A program made the position numbers and the translations under genes. The notes beneath the pieces were generated by a model. It was not told the DNA's origin. It saw only the letters and a list, made by a program, of their open reading frames with translations, and did not search any database. Shown here in pieces: positions 39,903 to 48,599 of a stretch of DNA of 64,000 bases (its first letter is position 1; every line of letters starts with the position of its first letter). Location of the stretch: the NCBI GenBank assembly GCA_025354165.1, contig JANXNI010000032.1, positions 1-64,000 on the forward strand, read 5' to 3'. The stretch is from Burkholderiales bacterium. Its GTDB lineage: Bacteria; Pseudomonadota; Gammaproteobacteria; Burkholderiales; Casimicrobiaceae.

Positions 39903-40339
39903 AGCCGTTCTCCATTCAAGTCCGAATTTATTACGAAGACACCGACGTCGGCGGAGTTGTGTATTACGCCAACTATCTGCGCTATCTGGAGCGTGCGCGC
40001 ACCGAATGGTTACGCGCTGCGGGGTTCGAGCTTGACGTGATTCAGCGCGACATGAAGGCGGTGTTTGTCGTGCGTCGTGTCGAGGCGGATTATCACTTGC
40101 CCGCATTGCTTGGCAATATGATCACCGTCACCGCTGAACCCATTGAAGTCGGCGCGAGCAGGCTCGTAATTCGTCAACGCGTTCTCCGTAATGTCGACAG
40201 TAGCGACGGCGGTGATGAACTGTTACTGTCCGCTACAGTCACACTGGCATTCATTGCCAGCGATTTGTCCGGCCCCATCCGTATGCCGCCGTTGTTGCGT
40301 GCTGCCATGAAATCAACTATTCCTGCGATTGCCGAATGA
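39899..40339 (+). CDS. ybgC: Acyl-CoA thioesterase YbgC (Tol-Pal associated)
   Basis: 146-residue hot-dog-fold thioesterase. [29 protein letters not shown] is the family signature, with the catalytic Asp in TDVGGV. It is the usual first gene of the tol-pal operon. ATGA overlaps tie it to ruvB before and tolQ after, so ruvB-ybgC-tolQ-tolR-tolA is probably one transcript. Confidence 0.94.
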   Translation: MKPFSIQVRIYYEDTDVGGVVYYANYLRYLERARTEWLRAAGFELDVIQRDMKAVFVVRRVEADYHLPALLGNMITVTAEPIEVGASRLVIRQRVLRNVDSSDGGDELLLSATVTLAFIASDLSGPIRMPPLLRAAMKSTIPAIAE

Positions 40340-41010
40340 AGCCAACTGCCGATCTGTCGTTTCTTCACCTGATTACCGGGGCCAGCCTGCCCGTGCAGGC
40401 CGTCATGCTGCTGCTGGTGCTCTTGTCCCTGTGGTCGTGGTGGCTGATTTTTTACAAGGGCGCGACGCTGAAGCGAGCAGCCAAACGTAACGCTGCGTTC
40501 GACGACACATTCTGGCAAGGCTCGGATTTGAATCAGCTCTACCAACGCGTCAGCGAAGGGCGCGAAAAGCAAGGGCCGCAGGCGGAGGTGTTCGCTGCAG
40601 GCTTCCGCGAATTCATCAAGCAGAAACGACAGACAACAGTTTCGAAAGAGGCGGTGGTCGATGGCACGCGTCGCGCGCTCAAAGCCGCGATGCAGCGCGA
40701 AATTGATGCGCTTGAGCATCAGCTTCCGGGTCTCGCCACGGTCGCCAGCGTGAGCCCGTACATCGGCCTGCTGGGCACGGTGTGGGGCATCATGAATTCG
40801 TTTCGCGGTCTCGCGAGCGTCGGGCAGGCAACGCTCGCGCAGGTCGCACCGGGCATTGCTGAAGCGCTGATCGCGACGGCGATTGGCCTGTTCGCTGCCA
40901 TCCCGGCGGTCGTGGCGTACAACCGTTTTCAGGCGCAACTGGATCGCATTCAGACGCAGCTGGAAACCTTCATGGAAGAGTTTCTCAACATCCTGCAACG
41001 TCAGGCTTAG
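40336..41010 (+). CDS. tolQ: Tol-Pal proton channel protein TolQ
   Basis: 224 residues, three membrane helices (about 20-42, 130-155, 170-195). VSPYIGLLGTVWGIMNSFRGLA and APGIAEALIATAIGLFAAIPAVVAYN are the MotA/TolQ/ExbB channel signatures. With TolR it uses proton flow to energise TolA for outer-membrane constriction at division. ATGA overlap with ybgC; 9 bases to tolR. Confidence 0.95.
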   Translation: MKPTADLSFLHLITGASLPVQAVMLLLVLLSLWSWWLIFYKGATLKRAAKRNAAFDDTFWQGSDLNQLYQRVSEGREKQGPQAEVFAAGFREFIKQKRQTTVSKEAVVDGTRRALKAAMQREIDALEHQLPGLATVASVSPYIGLLGTVWGIMNSFRGLASVGQATLAQVAPGIAEALIATAIGLFAAIPAVVAYNRFQAQLDRIQTQLETFMEEFLNILQRQA

Positions 41011-41019
41011 GCGCGGGCC

Positions 41020-41424
41020 ATGCAACGCCGCAAACTCGTCAGCCAGATCAACGTCGTTCCCTTCATCGACGTGATGCTGGTGCTGCTTATCGTGTTCATG
41101 ATTGCGACGCCCGCGTTGCGCACGGGCGAAATCGAATTGCCGAGTGTGGGTCAGCCGCTCACTGCGACGCAGAGCGATCCGATTGAAGTGACAGTCAAAT
41201 CCGACGGCGCTTTGAGTCTGCGCGATGGCAATGTCACTTCGCGCGAAAAATTGACGCGAGCGACCGTTGTTACACGCGTGCTTGAACTACAGAAAGTGAA
41301 GGATCGCCCCGTAGTTATTGCCGCTGACAAGAACGTCAAGTACGACGAAGTGGTGGGCCTCCTCGGCGCGTTGCATGCGCAGGGCGTGAAACGAGTCGGG
41401 CTCGTCGCTAAAGAGGGCGGTTAG
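41020..41424 (+). CDS. tolR: Tol-Pal protein TolR
   Basis: 134 residues. VVPFIDVMLVLLIVFMIATP is the single membrane helix with the essential Asp near residue 15, followed by a periplasmic ExbD/TolR domain ending in LLGALHAQGVKRVGLVAK. Pairs with TolQ. Confidence 0.95.
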   Translation: MQRRKLVSQINVVPFIDVMLVLLIVFMIATPALRTGEIELPSVGQPLTATQSDPIEVTVKSDGALSLRDGNVTSREKLTRATVVTRVLELQKVKDRPVVIAADKNVKYDEVVGLLGALHAQGVKRVGLVAKEGG

Positions 41425-41435
41425 TCAGCGTTTCG

Positions 41436-42263
41436 ATGGAAGGCTCAAAAACTACCGCCTGGATCGGCGCGATTCTTGTTCACATCGCGTTGTTGGCGAT
41501 GCTGATCTTCAGCGTTCGCTGGAAGCATGTTGAGCATGAACCAGTGGCGGTCGAGTTAGTCACATCAGTCGCGCCGCCCGAAGCCGTTGCGCCACCTGCA
41601 CCCACCCCGGAGCCGGTCACGCCGCCTCCACCACCGCCGCCCAAGGCCGCGCCGCCTCCACCGCCCGCTGTTAAGTCACCGCCGCCTCCGCCCGCACCGA
41701 ATCCCGCAGATATTGCTCGCGAGAAAGCGCAGGCAGCCGAGAAAGAAAAGGCGAAACTGGAGAAGCAGCGCGCCGACGCCGAAAAGGACGCACTGAAAAA
41801 GCAGAACGATCTGCGCGCGCGCGATTTGAAAGTGGCGCAGGATAAAGCCGCGAAAGAGTCGCAAGCGGCGCAGGCCGCCGCCGACAAGCTCGCGCGTGAA
41901 ACCGCCGACAAGTTGGCCGCAAAGCAAGCCGCTGATCGTGCCGAGGCTGCGGAGAAGGCGGCGCGTGACGCAGTAACCGCTCGTGCGCGTGCGAAGGCTG
42001 AAGGCGACTATGTGGCGAAGATTCGCTCCAAAGTTCGAGGCAACATCATTGCTGAAGTTACTGGTAATCCTGAGGCGGTATTCGCAGTGGTGCAATTGCC
42101 CACCGGCGAAATCCTGACCGCAACGCTTGTCAAGCCAAGCGGCAACGCCGCCTACGATCAAGCCGTGGAGCGCGCTATTCTCAAGTCTTCCCCGCTACCC
42201 AAACCCGATCAGGCGGACGTTTTCAAGCGCGAGTTGACGCTCAAATTCCGCCCGCAAGAGTAG
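41436..42263 (+). CDS. tolA: TolA-type energy transducer of the Tol-Pal system
   Basis: 275 residues: a membrane helix at about 7-28, a proline-rich stretch near 45-90, a long Ala/Lys/Glu-rich helical region (AREKAQAAEKEKAKLEKQRA and onward), and a C-terminal TonB/TolA domain (GNIIAEVTGNPEAVFAVVQLPTG, SGNAAYDQAVERAI). It spans the periplasm to Pal. Shorter than E. coli TolA (421). tolB and pal do not follow; the next genes are unrelated. Confidence 0.92.
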   Translation: MEGSKTTAWIGAILVHIALLAMLIFSVRWKHVEHEPVAVELVTSVAPPEAVAPPAPTPEPVTPPPPPPPKAAPPPPPAVKSPPPPPAPNPADIAREKAQAAEKEKAKLEKQRADAEKDALKKQNDLRARDLKVAQDKAAKESQAAQAAADKLARETADKLAAKQAADRAEAAEKAARDAVTARARAKAEGDYVAKIRSKVRGNIIAEVTGNPEAVFAVVQLPTGEILTATLVKPSGNAAYDQAVERAILKSSPLPKPDQADVFKRELTLKFRPQE

Positions 42264-42364
42264 CGGCGCTGGCAACACGGCCAAAATCGCGCTATGGTTC
42301 GCTCTGATTCGCAATGCGTAAATGAGCTGGCAGAAAATACTGCCGCATACCAGTGAGGAAAACC

Positions 42365-42709
42365 ATGTCAGATGTTTCAAATTCAACCGTAGCGCCCCCC
42401 GCGCAACGCTTCACGTCGTTTGCCGAGTTCTACCCATTTTATCTTGGCGAACATCGAAATTCGACCTGCCGCATCCTGCATTTTTGCGGCACCTCAATCG
42501 CACTTACGCTGACGCTCTATGCCCTATGGAGCGGGCAATACTGGCTGATCGTGGTGGCGGTGATTCAGGGCTACGCGTGGGCCTGGGTCGGGCATTTCGG
42601 ATTCGAGAAAAACAAGCCCGCCAGCTTCAAGCAGCCGCTGTACTCGTTCATGGGCGACTGGGTGATGTGGTTTCAGTTGCTAACCGGAAAGATCAAATTT
42701 TCTGGGTAA
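42365..42709 (+). CDS. DUF962 / Mpo1-like membrane protein
   Basis: 114 residues. FAEFYPFYLGEHRNSTCRILHFCGT and YAWAWVGHFGFEKNKPASFKQPLYSFMGDW are diagnostic, with conserved His residues (H34, H42, H80 area) that bind iron in yeast Mpo1, a 2-hydroxy-fatty-acid dioxygenase. About two membrane helices. GAGGAA lies 4-9 bases before the ATG at 42365; a GTG at 42353 is in frame. Role in bacteria unproven. Confidence 0.88.
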   Translation: MSDVSNSTVAPPAQRFTSFAEFYPFYLGEHRNSTCRILHFCGTSIALTLTLYALWSGQYWLIVVAVIQGYAWAWVGHFGFEKNKPASFKQPLYSFMGDWVMWFQLLTGKIKFSG

Positions 42710-42730
42710 TCTTCGAAGGAAAGCGACTAT

Positions 42731-42846
42731 CAGCTTTTCGCTGAACCGCACACTGCATTGGGGCTCGCAGCTTAAAATCATGAATAGCGACATACAAATA
42801 AAATTGGTGGTAGCCCCCGTGTAGTGGCGCTTTTAGACAAAAGCTG
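42731..42846. repeat. 116-bp dyad-symmetric intergenic element, copy D
   Basis: Left end CAGCTTTTCGCTGAA at 42731, GGGGCTCGC at 42760, centre AGC|GAC at 42788/42789, GTAGCCCC at 42810, and a right hairpin GCTTTT-AGAC-AAAAGC at 42829-42844 ending GCTG at 42846. It lies between convergent DUF962 and DUF429 genes, and the last four codons and stop of the DUF429 gene are inside it. AAAGCGACTAT before the left end recurs before copy F. Confidence 0.85.
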
Positions 42847-43681
42847 ATACGGTCGCAATCCATCCTTCCAGCGGATCAGCCTCGGCCGGAATGCTGTAGC
42901 CGTGACCCCCCGGAACCTGGGTGTGGACGAAGGCCATCGCCGCTTGCACCGCGCACAAAACCGCGTCGAGTGCATCGCCGGAACCGTCTTCGACGCAGAG
43001 GTTTTCCAGCGCTCCCGGCATGGTCAATTCAAGCGGCGCAATGCTCGTGTGCCCGGACGTAATGGCTGCAATGATTTCCATGCGCGCTTCGCGTCGATCC
43101 GGACGTGCGCCCTCCTTGCCGTCTTTCTTGTAGCTGCCGCGAATGATTTTTCGTGCGAGGTAGCCGGGATAAGCTTCCAGCGCGATGCGGGAATCTTGCG
43201 ATGGTGCGCAGGGCAACACACATACGCCTGCCTCCAGCAAGCGCGGCACGCCTTCGAAAAACATGAGACCCACCGGCGGATTGACGAGCTTCATTGGGCT
43301 CGATGATCCGGCAGTAGCATCACCTTTCCGTGCGATGTAGCGCGCGCCCATCGGACGTGATTCGCGCACTGCGTTGAGCGCATCTTTGAACGCGTCTTTG
43401 CCGAGCAACTGGACGTGTCGAACCAACTGCGGCCACGCTTGCGGCCAGCCAAGTGTGACGATCAGTTCACGCGGCAAACCGAACGGAAAGTCAAAGCCGC
43501 CGACCCACGGCCCGGGCGTTTGCAGCAACGCCTCGAAATCGGCAAACGAGGTGAGGTGGGTGATCGCCTTGATCGACAGGCACGCGCCACGCAGTTCCGC
43601 ATGGGCCACTGTGATTGCCTTACGCGGGCCGGGCGCAGACGTGAAATCAATGCCGAGAATCGTATGCGGCGCTGGCGTCAC
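42833..43681 (-). CDS. DUF429 protein
   Basis: 282 residues. ILGIDFTSAPGPRKAITVAHAELRG at the N-terminus, GGFDFPFGLPRELI, and EDGSGDALDAVLCAVQAAMAF near the C-terminus fit DUF429, a ribonuclease-H-like fold of unknown function. The start is GTG at 43681. Its final residues (SAFV) are encoded by the right arm of repeat copy D. Co-oriented with the DUF455 gene, 21 bases after it. Confidence 0.82.
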   Translation of the reverse strand: MTPAPHTILGIDFTSAPGPRKAITVAHAELRGACLSIKAITHLTSFADFEALLQTPGPWVGGFDFPFGLPRELIVTLGWPQAWPQLVRHVQLLGKDAFKDALNAVRESRPMGARYIARKGDATAGSSSPMKLVNPPVGLMFFEGVPRLLEAGVCVLPCAPSQDSRIALEAYPGYLARKIIRGSYKKDGKEGARPDRREARMEIIAAITSGHTSIAPLELTMPGALENLCVEDGSGDALDAVLCAVQAAMAFVHTQVPGGHGYSIPAEADPLEGWIATVSAFV

Positions 43682-43702
43682 TGTTGCGACCTCAGTAACA
43701 CG

Positions 43703-44503
43703 TTACAACGCATCAATTTCCGCCGCCTCAAACCCCGCCGCCAGCCGTGCCTCGCGGTTGAATGGTCCCCTGAGCTTCGGCGCGCGATATTGCTCGGCGA
43801 GCCGTGCGTACGTGGCGATCGGATCAAGACTCCGTTCCCTGCAAACATAGCGATACCAGCGATTGCCCACCGCAACATGCCCGATTTCGTCACGCAGAAT
43901 GGTGTCGAGAATCGCAGCGCCTTTGTGGTCACCAGCGGCGGCGAGTTTGCTGCGAATTGCCGGTGATGCGTCAAGCCCGCGCGCTTCCAGCGTGCGTGGC
44001 ACCAGCGCCAGTCGGGCTAGTAAATCGCCTTTGGTTCTCTCGGCCATCTCCCACAGACCGTCGTGCGCCGGGAAGTCACCGTACTGATGATCGTGCTTCG
44101 ACAGGTGTTCGCGTAACAACATAAAGTGATGCGCCTCTTCCTGCGCGACATTGGCCCATTCGCGATAGAACGCGTCGGGCAACCCTGAGAATCGCCACGT
44201 TACGTCCAGTGCCAGATTGATTGCGTTGAATTCGATATGCGAAAGCGCATGAATTAAAGCGGCGCGGCCCTCGACGCTGCCTAGCGATCGCCGAGGCGCT
44301 TCTTTCGGAGAGACTAGGGCCGGGAGGGCAGGTCGACCGGGAAGATTGGCCAATTCGATGAGCAATGACTCACTGCCCGTGGGCAAGGCGGCAATATCGA
44401 TGGCGCGCACGAAAGCGGTCTTGTGGTCAATTTCGGCCTCGGCAAGTGCCGCGAGGCAAAGGCTACGCAATGTGGGCGTGTCAACGGCGACGGCGATGTT
44501 CAT
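43703..44503 (-). CDS. DUF455 ferritin-like protein
   Basis: 266 residues. Metal-ligand-like motifs HIEFNAINLALD, VAQEEAHHFMLLREHL and RDEIGHVAVGNRWY define DUF455, a ferritin-like family of unknown role. The frame is open upstream to 44776, but MNIAVAVDTPTLRSLCLAAL at 44503 is the family start; the upstream part reads antisense through the mpl remnant. Divergent from that mpl remnant. Its first 98 residues have a diverged second copy at 49.0-49.3 kb. Confidence 0.88.
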   Translation of the reverse strand: MNIAVAVDTPTLRSLCLAALAEAEIDHKTAFVRAIDIAALPTGSESLLIELANLPGRPALPALVSPKEAPRRSLGSVEGRAALIHALSHIEFNAINLALDVTWRFSGLPDAFYREWANVAQEEAHHFMLLREHLSKHDHQYGDFPAHDGLWEMAERTKGDLLARLALVPRTLEARGLDASPAIRSKLAAAGDHKGAAILDTILRDEIGHVAVGNRWYRYVCRERSLDPIATYARLAEQYRAPKLRGPFNREARLAAGFEAAEIDAL

Positions 44504-44631
44504 ATGCCAATTGTTGCTTGTGCGCCCATTTAGGTACCCACTAAACAAGTTTGCCGCTGAATACGGCCAGTCGTCGATAATTGAGGCTTGTCTTCTTAGT
44601 GACTGCCAATGTCGGCATTTCACGTTGCCAT

Positions 44632-44700
44632 CTGCCCATTCACATTTTGGGCATTTGTGGCCCTTCATGGGCGGTGTGGCGGCGCTGGCGGTTGAGGCCG
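44632..44700 (+). pseudogene. 5' remnant of a second mpl gene
   Basis: CTGCCCATTCACATTTTGGG aligns with the intact mpl start ATGCACATTCACATTCTGGG at 49409. The remnant reads PIHILGICG, then a one-base deletion shifts to FMGGVAALAVEA. Similarity stops near 44700, where a minus-strand IS3 sequence begins. The start codon has become CTG. The intergenic region back to the DUF455 gene also matches 49302-49408, so the divergent locus was duplicated. Confidence 0.85.
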
Positions 44701-45300
44701 AGCAAACCCGCCGACGACGAAGGCCACGTAGACGAAGAACTGCCAAGTCGAAACGTAGGTGAAGTCGCTGACCCACAGCTGGGCGGGCCTGTCAGCGTGG
44801 AACGGCCGATTGAGTCGATCGAGTGGACACGGCACCTTCGCGTCAGGGACTGTCGTTCGCACGCTCTGGCCGCGCACCACGCCTCGCAGTCCGAGCGGGC
44901 GCATCAGGCGCTCCACGGGGCAGCGGATCACCTCGATGCGCTCGCGATTGAACTGCTTCCAGACCTTGTCGGCGCCGTAGGTGCGGATGTTGGCGTTCCA
45001 CACGCGATCAAGCTCGGGCATCAATCGCGCATCGAGATTGCGCCGCGGCGGACGCTGCGCCGGATCGCTTCGACGCTCGTACTCGCGCCAGTACATCGAC
45101 GGAGCAACCCGCAGGATCTTGCAGATCGGCTCGACCCCGAAACGAGCGCGGTGCTAGTCGGCGAATGCCATTACGACTTCGAGCGCCGTCGGAAACGCCT
45201 GAGCCCTCTGCGAGCACAAGCTTGACCGCCTCGGCTCGATACTCGTGGCTAAAAATTCGTTTCAGTACTGATTGCATAAATGACTCGTTGATTCGGTGAC
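44700..45300 (-). mobile_element. IS3-family element remnant (orfA and 5' half of orfB)
   Basis: Minus-strand frame 45096-44700 reads NIRTYGADKVWKQFNRERIEVIRCPVERLMRPLGLRGV, then APCPLDR-like VPCPLDRLNRPFHADRPAQLWVSDFTYVSTWQFFVYVAFV, the N-terminal half of an IS3 OrfB up to the first catalytic Asp (SDFTY). OrfA debris (IFSHEYRAEAVKLVLAEGSGVSDG) lies at 45277-45150 with frame breaks. The left end is probably near 45300; the right half is missing and the sequence is fused to the mpl remnant. Not the same IS as at 35.7 kb. Confidence 0.85.
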
Positions 45301-45518
45301 AATTACCAAATCCGTGGCGTCGGTTTTAACGAGCCCCTACGAAACTGAGCAGGCGCTCCCTCCGGATCCTTCAGACGGGTCGTCGCAAGGGTCGAACATC
45401 ACATGAGTTGGTACTATGTGTGACAAATTGCCGAACGTGTGATGAGCGAGTTTTCGATGCTGAACACTGAGCGAAGGAGCGCGCTCTGTTTTTCCACCAG
45501 CCCTTTGAAAGTTGATTG

Positions 45519-46859
45519 ATGTTTGGACGAAGCCGGTTGGCACTAGGCATTGGCGCGGGCCTGACGATCGGCTTTCTTGCGCTGATCGTGATCGTGGGAA
45601 CCACCATCTGGCTGGTGGACCGCGGTAACACCGAGCTGGAGCAGTCGGCGTTGTACCGCACGATCCGCATCGCCGCGGTGGAGCTGCGCGATCATTTGCG
45701 CACCGCAGAGTCGAGCCAGCGCGGATTTCTTCTGACCGGCAACCAGATTTATCTGGCCCCTTACGACACGGCCAAGACGCGGGCGCGGCAGGAGCTGGAT
45801 GATCTGGGCCGTATGATTGCGCCGGATGCCCCCAACCGGGCCATGCTGCCCAGGTTGTCGGAATCGGTGGGCGAAAAGATCGCCGAGATGGACAACAGCA
45901 TTGCGTTAAAAAGTGCCGGCCGCGATGCCGACGCCATGGCATTGCTGCAGAGAAATCGCGGCAAGACGCTGATGGATGAAATCAATGTCTTTCTCTACGG
46001 CGCGATATTGATCGCCGACGAGAACAGCACGCTCAACAGCGCAGAACAGCAACGCAATGCTTCACTGCTGCGCTGGATATCGGCGGGCGCCGCCGTGGTC
46101 ATCATTCTGGTGGTGTTCGTGGTGGTCTTTACTGTCCAACGCAACGCGCACGATCTGAAACTGGCGCGCGATGAAGTGCAGGCAATCAATCTGACGCTGG
46201 AAGAACGTGTGAAGACCCGCACGGCCGATCTGGCCATGGCGCGGGAACGCGCAGAAGTCCTGCTTACCGAGGTCAATCATCGCGTGGCCAACAGTCTGCA
46301 GCTGGTGGCGGTGCTGGTGCGGATGCAAATGCGTTCCGTCACCGATACGGCGGCCAAGGATGCCTTGCTTGAAACGCAATCGCGGATCAATGCAATCTCG
46401 CTGATCCATAAGAGCCTTTATACGTCAGGCGATGTGACAAACGTGGCGCTGGATGATTATCTGGGCGCCATGCTGAGCAATATGGAAACGGCGATGAAGA
46501 AGGAAGGCCATACCGCCGTCCTGAAATGTTATCTGGAGCCGATTTCGCTACGCACTGACGCCAGCGTGAGCTTGGGCGTGGCCGTCCAGGAACTGGTCAC
46601 CAACGCCTTCAAATATGCCTATCCCGCCGACAAGCCCGGCGAGGTGCGGGTGCGGCTGAAGAGATTGGAGGACGGCAAAGCCGAACTGACGGTCGAGGAT
46701 GATGGCGTGGGGATTGCGCCGAACGCCACGCATGCGGGCACGGGGCTGGGCAGCAAGATCATCCATACGATGGCGTCTGCGCTGCAGACACATGTGGAAT
46801 ATATCAACCGCACGCCGGGTACGGCGGCGCGGCTGGTGCTGACGACGGCGAATGCGTAA
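45519..46859 (+). CDS. Membrane sensor histidine kinase, CHASE3 plus HisKA_2/HWE-type
   Basis: 446 residues. Membrane helices at about 8-30 and 187-208 enclose a periplasmic CHASE3-like domain (ELRDHLRTAESSQRGFLLTGNQIYL). A coiled-coil linker leads to the phospho-acceptor helix LLTEVNHRVANSLQLVAVLVRMQ with its His, then an ATPase domain (VQELVTNAFKYAY, VEDDGVGIAP, GTGLGSKII). This kinase type is most common in alphaproteobacteria, which suggests transfer. ATG at 45519; a TTG precedes it. Its stop overlaps an ATG of the next frame by one base. Confidence 0.85.
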   Translation: MFGRSRLALGIGAGLTIGFLALIVIVGTTIWLVDRGNTELEQSALYRTIRIAAVELRDHLRTAESSQRGFLLTGNQIYLAPYDTAKTRARQELDDLGRMIAPDAPNRAMLPRLSESVGEKIAEMDNSIALKSAGRDADAMALLQRNRGKTLMDEINVFLYGAILIADENSTLNSAEQQRNASLLRWISAGAAVVIILVVFVVVFTVQRNAHDLKLARDEVQAINLTLEERVKTRTADLAMARERAEVLLTEVNHRVANSLQLVAVLVRMQMRSVTDTAAKDALLETQSRINAISLIHKSLYTSGDVTNVALDDYLGAMLSNMETAMKKEGHTAVLKCYLEPISLRTDASVSLGVAVQELVTNAFKYAYPADKPGEVRVRLKRLEDGKAELTVEDDGVGIAPNATHAGTGLGSKIIHTMASALQTHVEYINRTPGTAARLVLTTANA

Positions 46860-46870
46860 TGGGGTCTGCG

Positions 46871-47989
46871 ATGAAATTTCGACTGTCTGCGATTGCTTCA
46901 CTTGCGTGTCTCAGCGCCGCCTCGTTTGCCGCGGGCGGGGAGGGGCTGACCACGCCGGTCAAATTGCCTGCGTACGATGCGGCGCGGGCTTCCTGCAGAG
47001 CGCCAACTGGTTTGCATAAGAAGCTGGTATTCGTGCAGGACAATCGACGTGAGTTCATGCAAGGCGCGGGACGCGGGCTGGAAGCCGCGGCGCGGGCGCG
47101 GGGCCTCGGCTATAGCGTTGCCTTTGCTAATAATGATCCTGCGCTGATGATCAAACAGGTTGGCGACATTGCGACCGATAAAACGGGCGCGATTGTGGTG
47201 GCGCCGATCGATCCGCCGTCGCTGACACCGGCTTTGAAGAAGGTGCTCGGCGCGGGCGCCTATGTGGGTGCCATCGTGCCGCCGCCGGCGACGACGGTGC
47301 TCAACGCGCCGCAATATCTGACCGGCAAAGTTCTGACAGATGCGGCGGCAAGTTACATCCGCACGCGGCTTGGCGGAAAGGCCAAGGTTGTGCTGCTGAC
47401 GCATGACAGCCTGCAATTTCTGGCACCGCGTTTCACCGCGATGCGCGATACCCTGCGGAAACTGCCAGGCGTGACGATTGTGGCCGACATTTCGCCCGCC
47501 ACAGTCGATAAGGAGGGCGGATATAGCACGATGAAGACGATCCTGCTGGCGCAACCGAATATCGATGTGGTGCTTGGCGCGGACACGGTCGTGCTGGGAG
47601 CGCTGGCGGCATTGCGCGAAGCGGGCAAGGCGCGGGCGGATCAGTTTCTGGGCGGTATCGACGGCGAGCAGGAAGCGATCGTCGAGATTAAAAAAGGCGG
47701 CAGCCCCTACAAGGCGAGCATAAGCCTTGCCTCATCCATATTCGGTTATGCGATGGGCCAGCAGGCCGCTGATTGGCTGGACGGAAAATCCATCCCGCAG
47801 GCAATGGATATTCTGCCCAAGGCGCTCACCAGCAGCAACATCGCGGACTATGAACGCGACACGGCCAACCCCGGCGCGGTATACGCCGATCCGTCGCGGC
47901 GCGCGTCTTATCTGACGATGTACGGCAATATCTGTTTCGATACGCGCGAAAACTATATTAATTTCCCTTGGTCCTCAGAAACTAAATAG
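46871..47989 (+). CDS. Periplasmic sugar-binding-like protein (Peripla_BP_4)
   Basis: 372 residues. A signal peptide (MKFRLSAIASLACLSAASFA) with cleavage near AAG, then a type I periplasmic-binding fold: LVFVQDNRREFMQGAGRGLEAAARARG, AIVVAPIDPPSLTPALKKVL, VVLGADTVVLGALAALREAGK, FLGGIDGEQEA. I chose the ATG at 46871 because it starts the signal peptide, with GGGG 5 bases upstream; an ATG at 46859 is alternative. No ABC permease or ATPase is adjacent. It directly follows the sensor kinase and probably presents a ligand to it. Confidence 0.82.
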   Translation: MKFRLSAIASLACLSAASFAAGGEGLTTPVKLPAYDAARASCRAPTGLHKKLVFVQDNRREFMQGAGRGLEAAARARGLGYSVAFANNDPALMIKQVGDIATDKTGAIVVAPIDPPSLTPALKKVLGAGAYVGAIVPPPATTVLNAPQYLTGKVLTDAAASYIRTRLGGKAKVVLLTHDSLQFLAPRFTAMRDTLRKLPGVTIVADISPATVDKEGGYSTMKTILLAQPNIDVVLGADTVVLGALAALREAGKARADQFLGGIDGEQEAIVEIKKGGSPYKASISLASSIFGYAMGQQAADWLDGKSIPQAMDILPKALTSSNIADYERDTANPGAVYADPSRRASYLTMYGNICFDTRENYINFPWSSETK

Positions 47990-48186
47990 CTCCATCGCGG
48001 AGGCCGCCCTGGTTGCGCCACGGTGTTTCGCGAGCGTGTAGAGCGGTATACTATTTTGACGGAGGTCACGCCGCTCCGGGCTGCCCTGCTACCCCAACGT
48101 GTGGGGGCCGCCCCCGCCCTGCAGGCGTGCAGCGCCCCGCCGAGCCCCGCTTGCAACCTCGCACAGAATAGAGCAGCCCGCCAGCC

Positions 48187-48558
48187 ATGACCGCCAACCC
48201 TTTCGTCATCCTCTACGTCGAAGACAACGACTACCTCCGCCAGTCGTTCGCCGAGTTGCTCGCCACTGCCGGGCGCCGTATCGTGTGTGTGGCTGACGGC
48301 GCCGGCGCGCGCGAGGCGCTGCGCGAGCAGAGCGTGAACTTGCTGATGACCGACATCAACCTGCCCGACGGCTCGGGCCTCGACGTGGCGCGCGAGGCGC
48401 TTCGGCAGAACCCGAGGCTGCCGGTGATCGTCTGCTCGGGGCATGACTTGAGAGGCGTCGCCGAGGCGCTCGGCCCTACCGCTCATACGCTGAGGAAGCC
48501 CTGCGAACTCGACGAACTCGAGGCGCTGGTCGAGCGGCTCGCGCGCGGAGCGACCTGA
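48187..48558 (+). CDS. Single-domain response regulator (receiver only)
   Basis: 123 residues of CheY-like fold. YVEDNDYLRQSF holds the acidic pocket, LLMTDINLPDGSG the phospho-acceptor Asp, VCSGHD the Thr/Ser position, and LRKPCELDELEAL the conserved Lys. No output domain. It lies 197 bases after the binding protein; TATACT at about 48047 could be part of its promoter. Its sequence style differs from the kinase, so it may not be its partner. Confidence 0.85.
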   Translation: MTANPFVILYVEDNDYLRQSFAELLATAGRRIVCVADGAGAREALREQSVNLLMTDINLPDGSGLDVAREALRQNPRLPVIVCSGHDLRGVAEALGPTAHTLRKPCELDELEALVERLARGAT

Positions 48559-48568
48559 CTGCCTCGAC

Positions 48569-48599
48569 CCCGGCCGCCGGGCGGCGGTGCGATTTTTTT
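48569..48599 (+). terminator. Likely intrinsic terminator after the response regulator gene
   Basis: A GC-rich self-complementary run (GCCGCCGGGCGGC) is followed within 8 bases by seven T residues at 48593-48599. The stem is short, so strength is uncertain. Confidence 0.55.

Noticed and set aside
43703-44776. A longer DUF455 protein starting at 44776
   Set aside because: The extra 91 residues read antisense through the mpl remnant and IS; the family start and divergent intergenic region place the ATG at 44503.
44346-45225. Plus-strand open frames through the IS3 remnant
   Set aside because: They are antisense to recognisable OrfA/OrfB sequence; the short mpl-like part is scored separately as a pseudogene.
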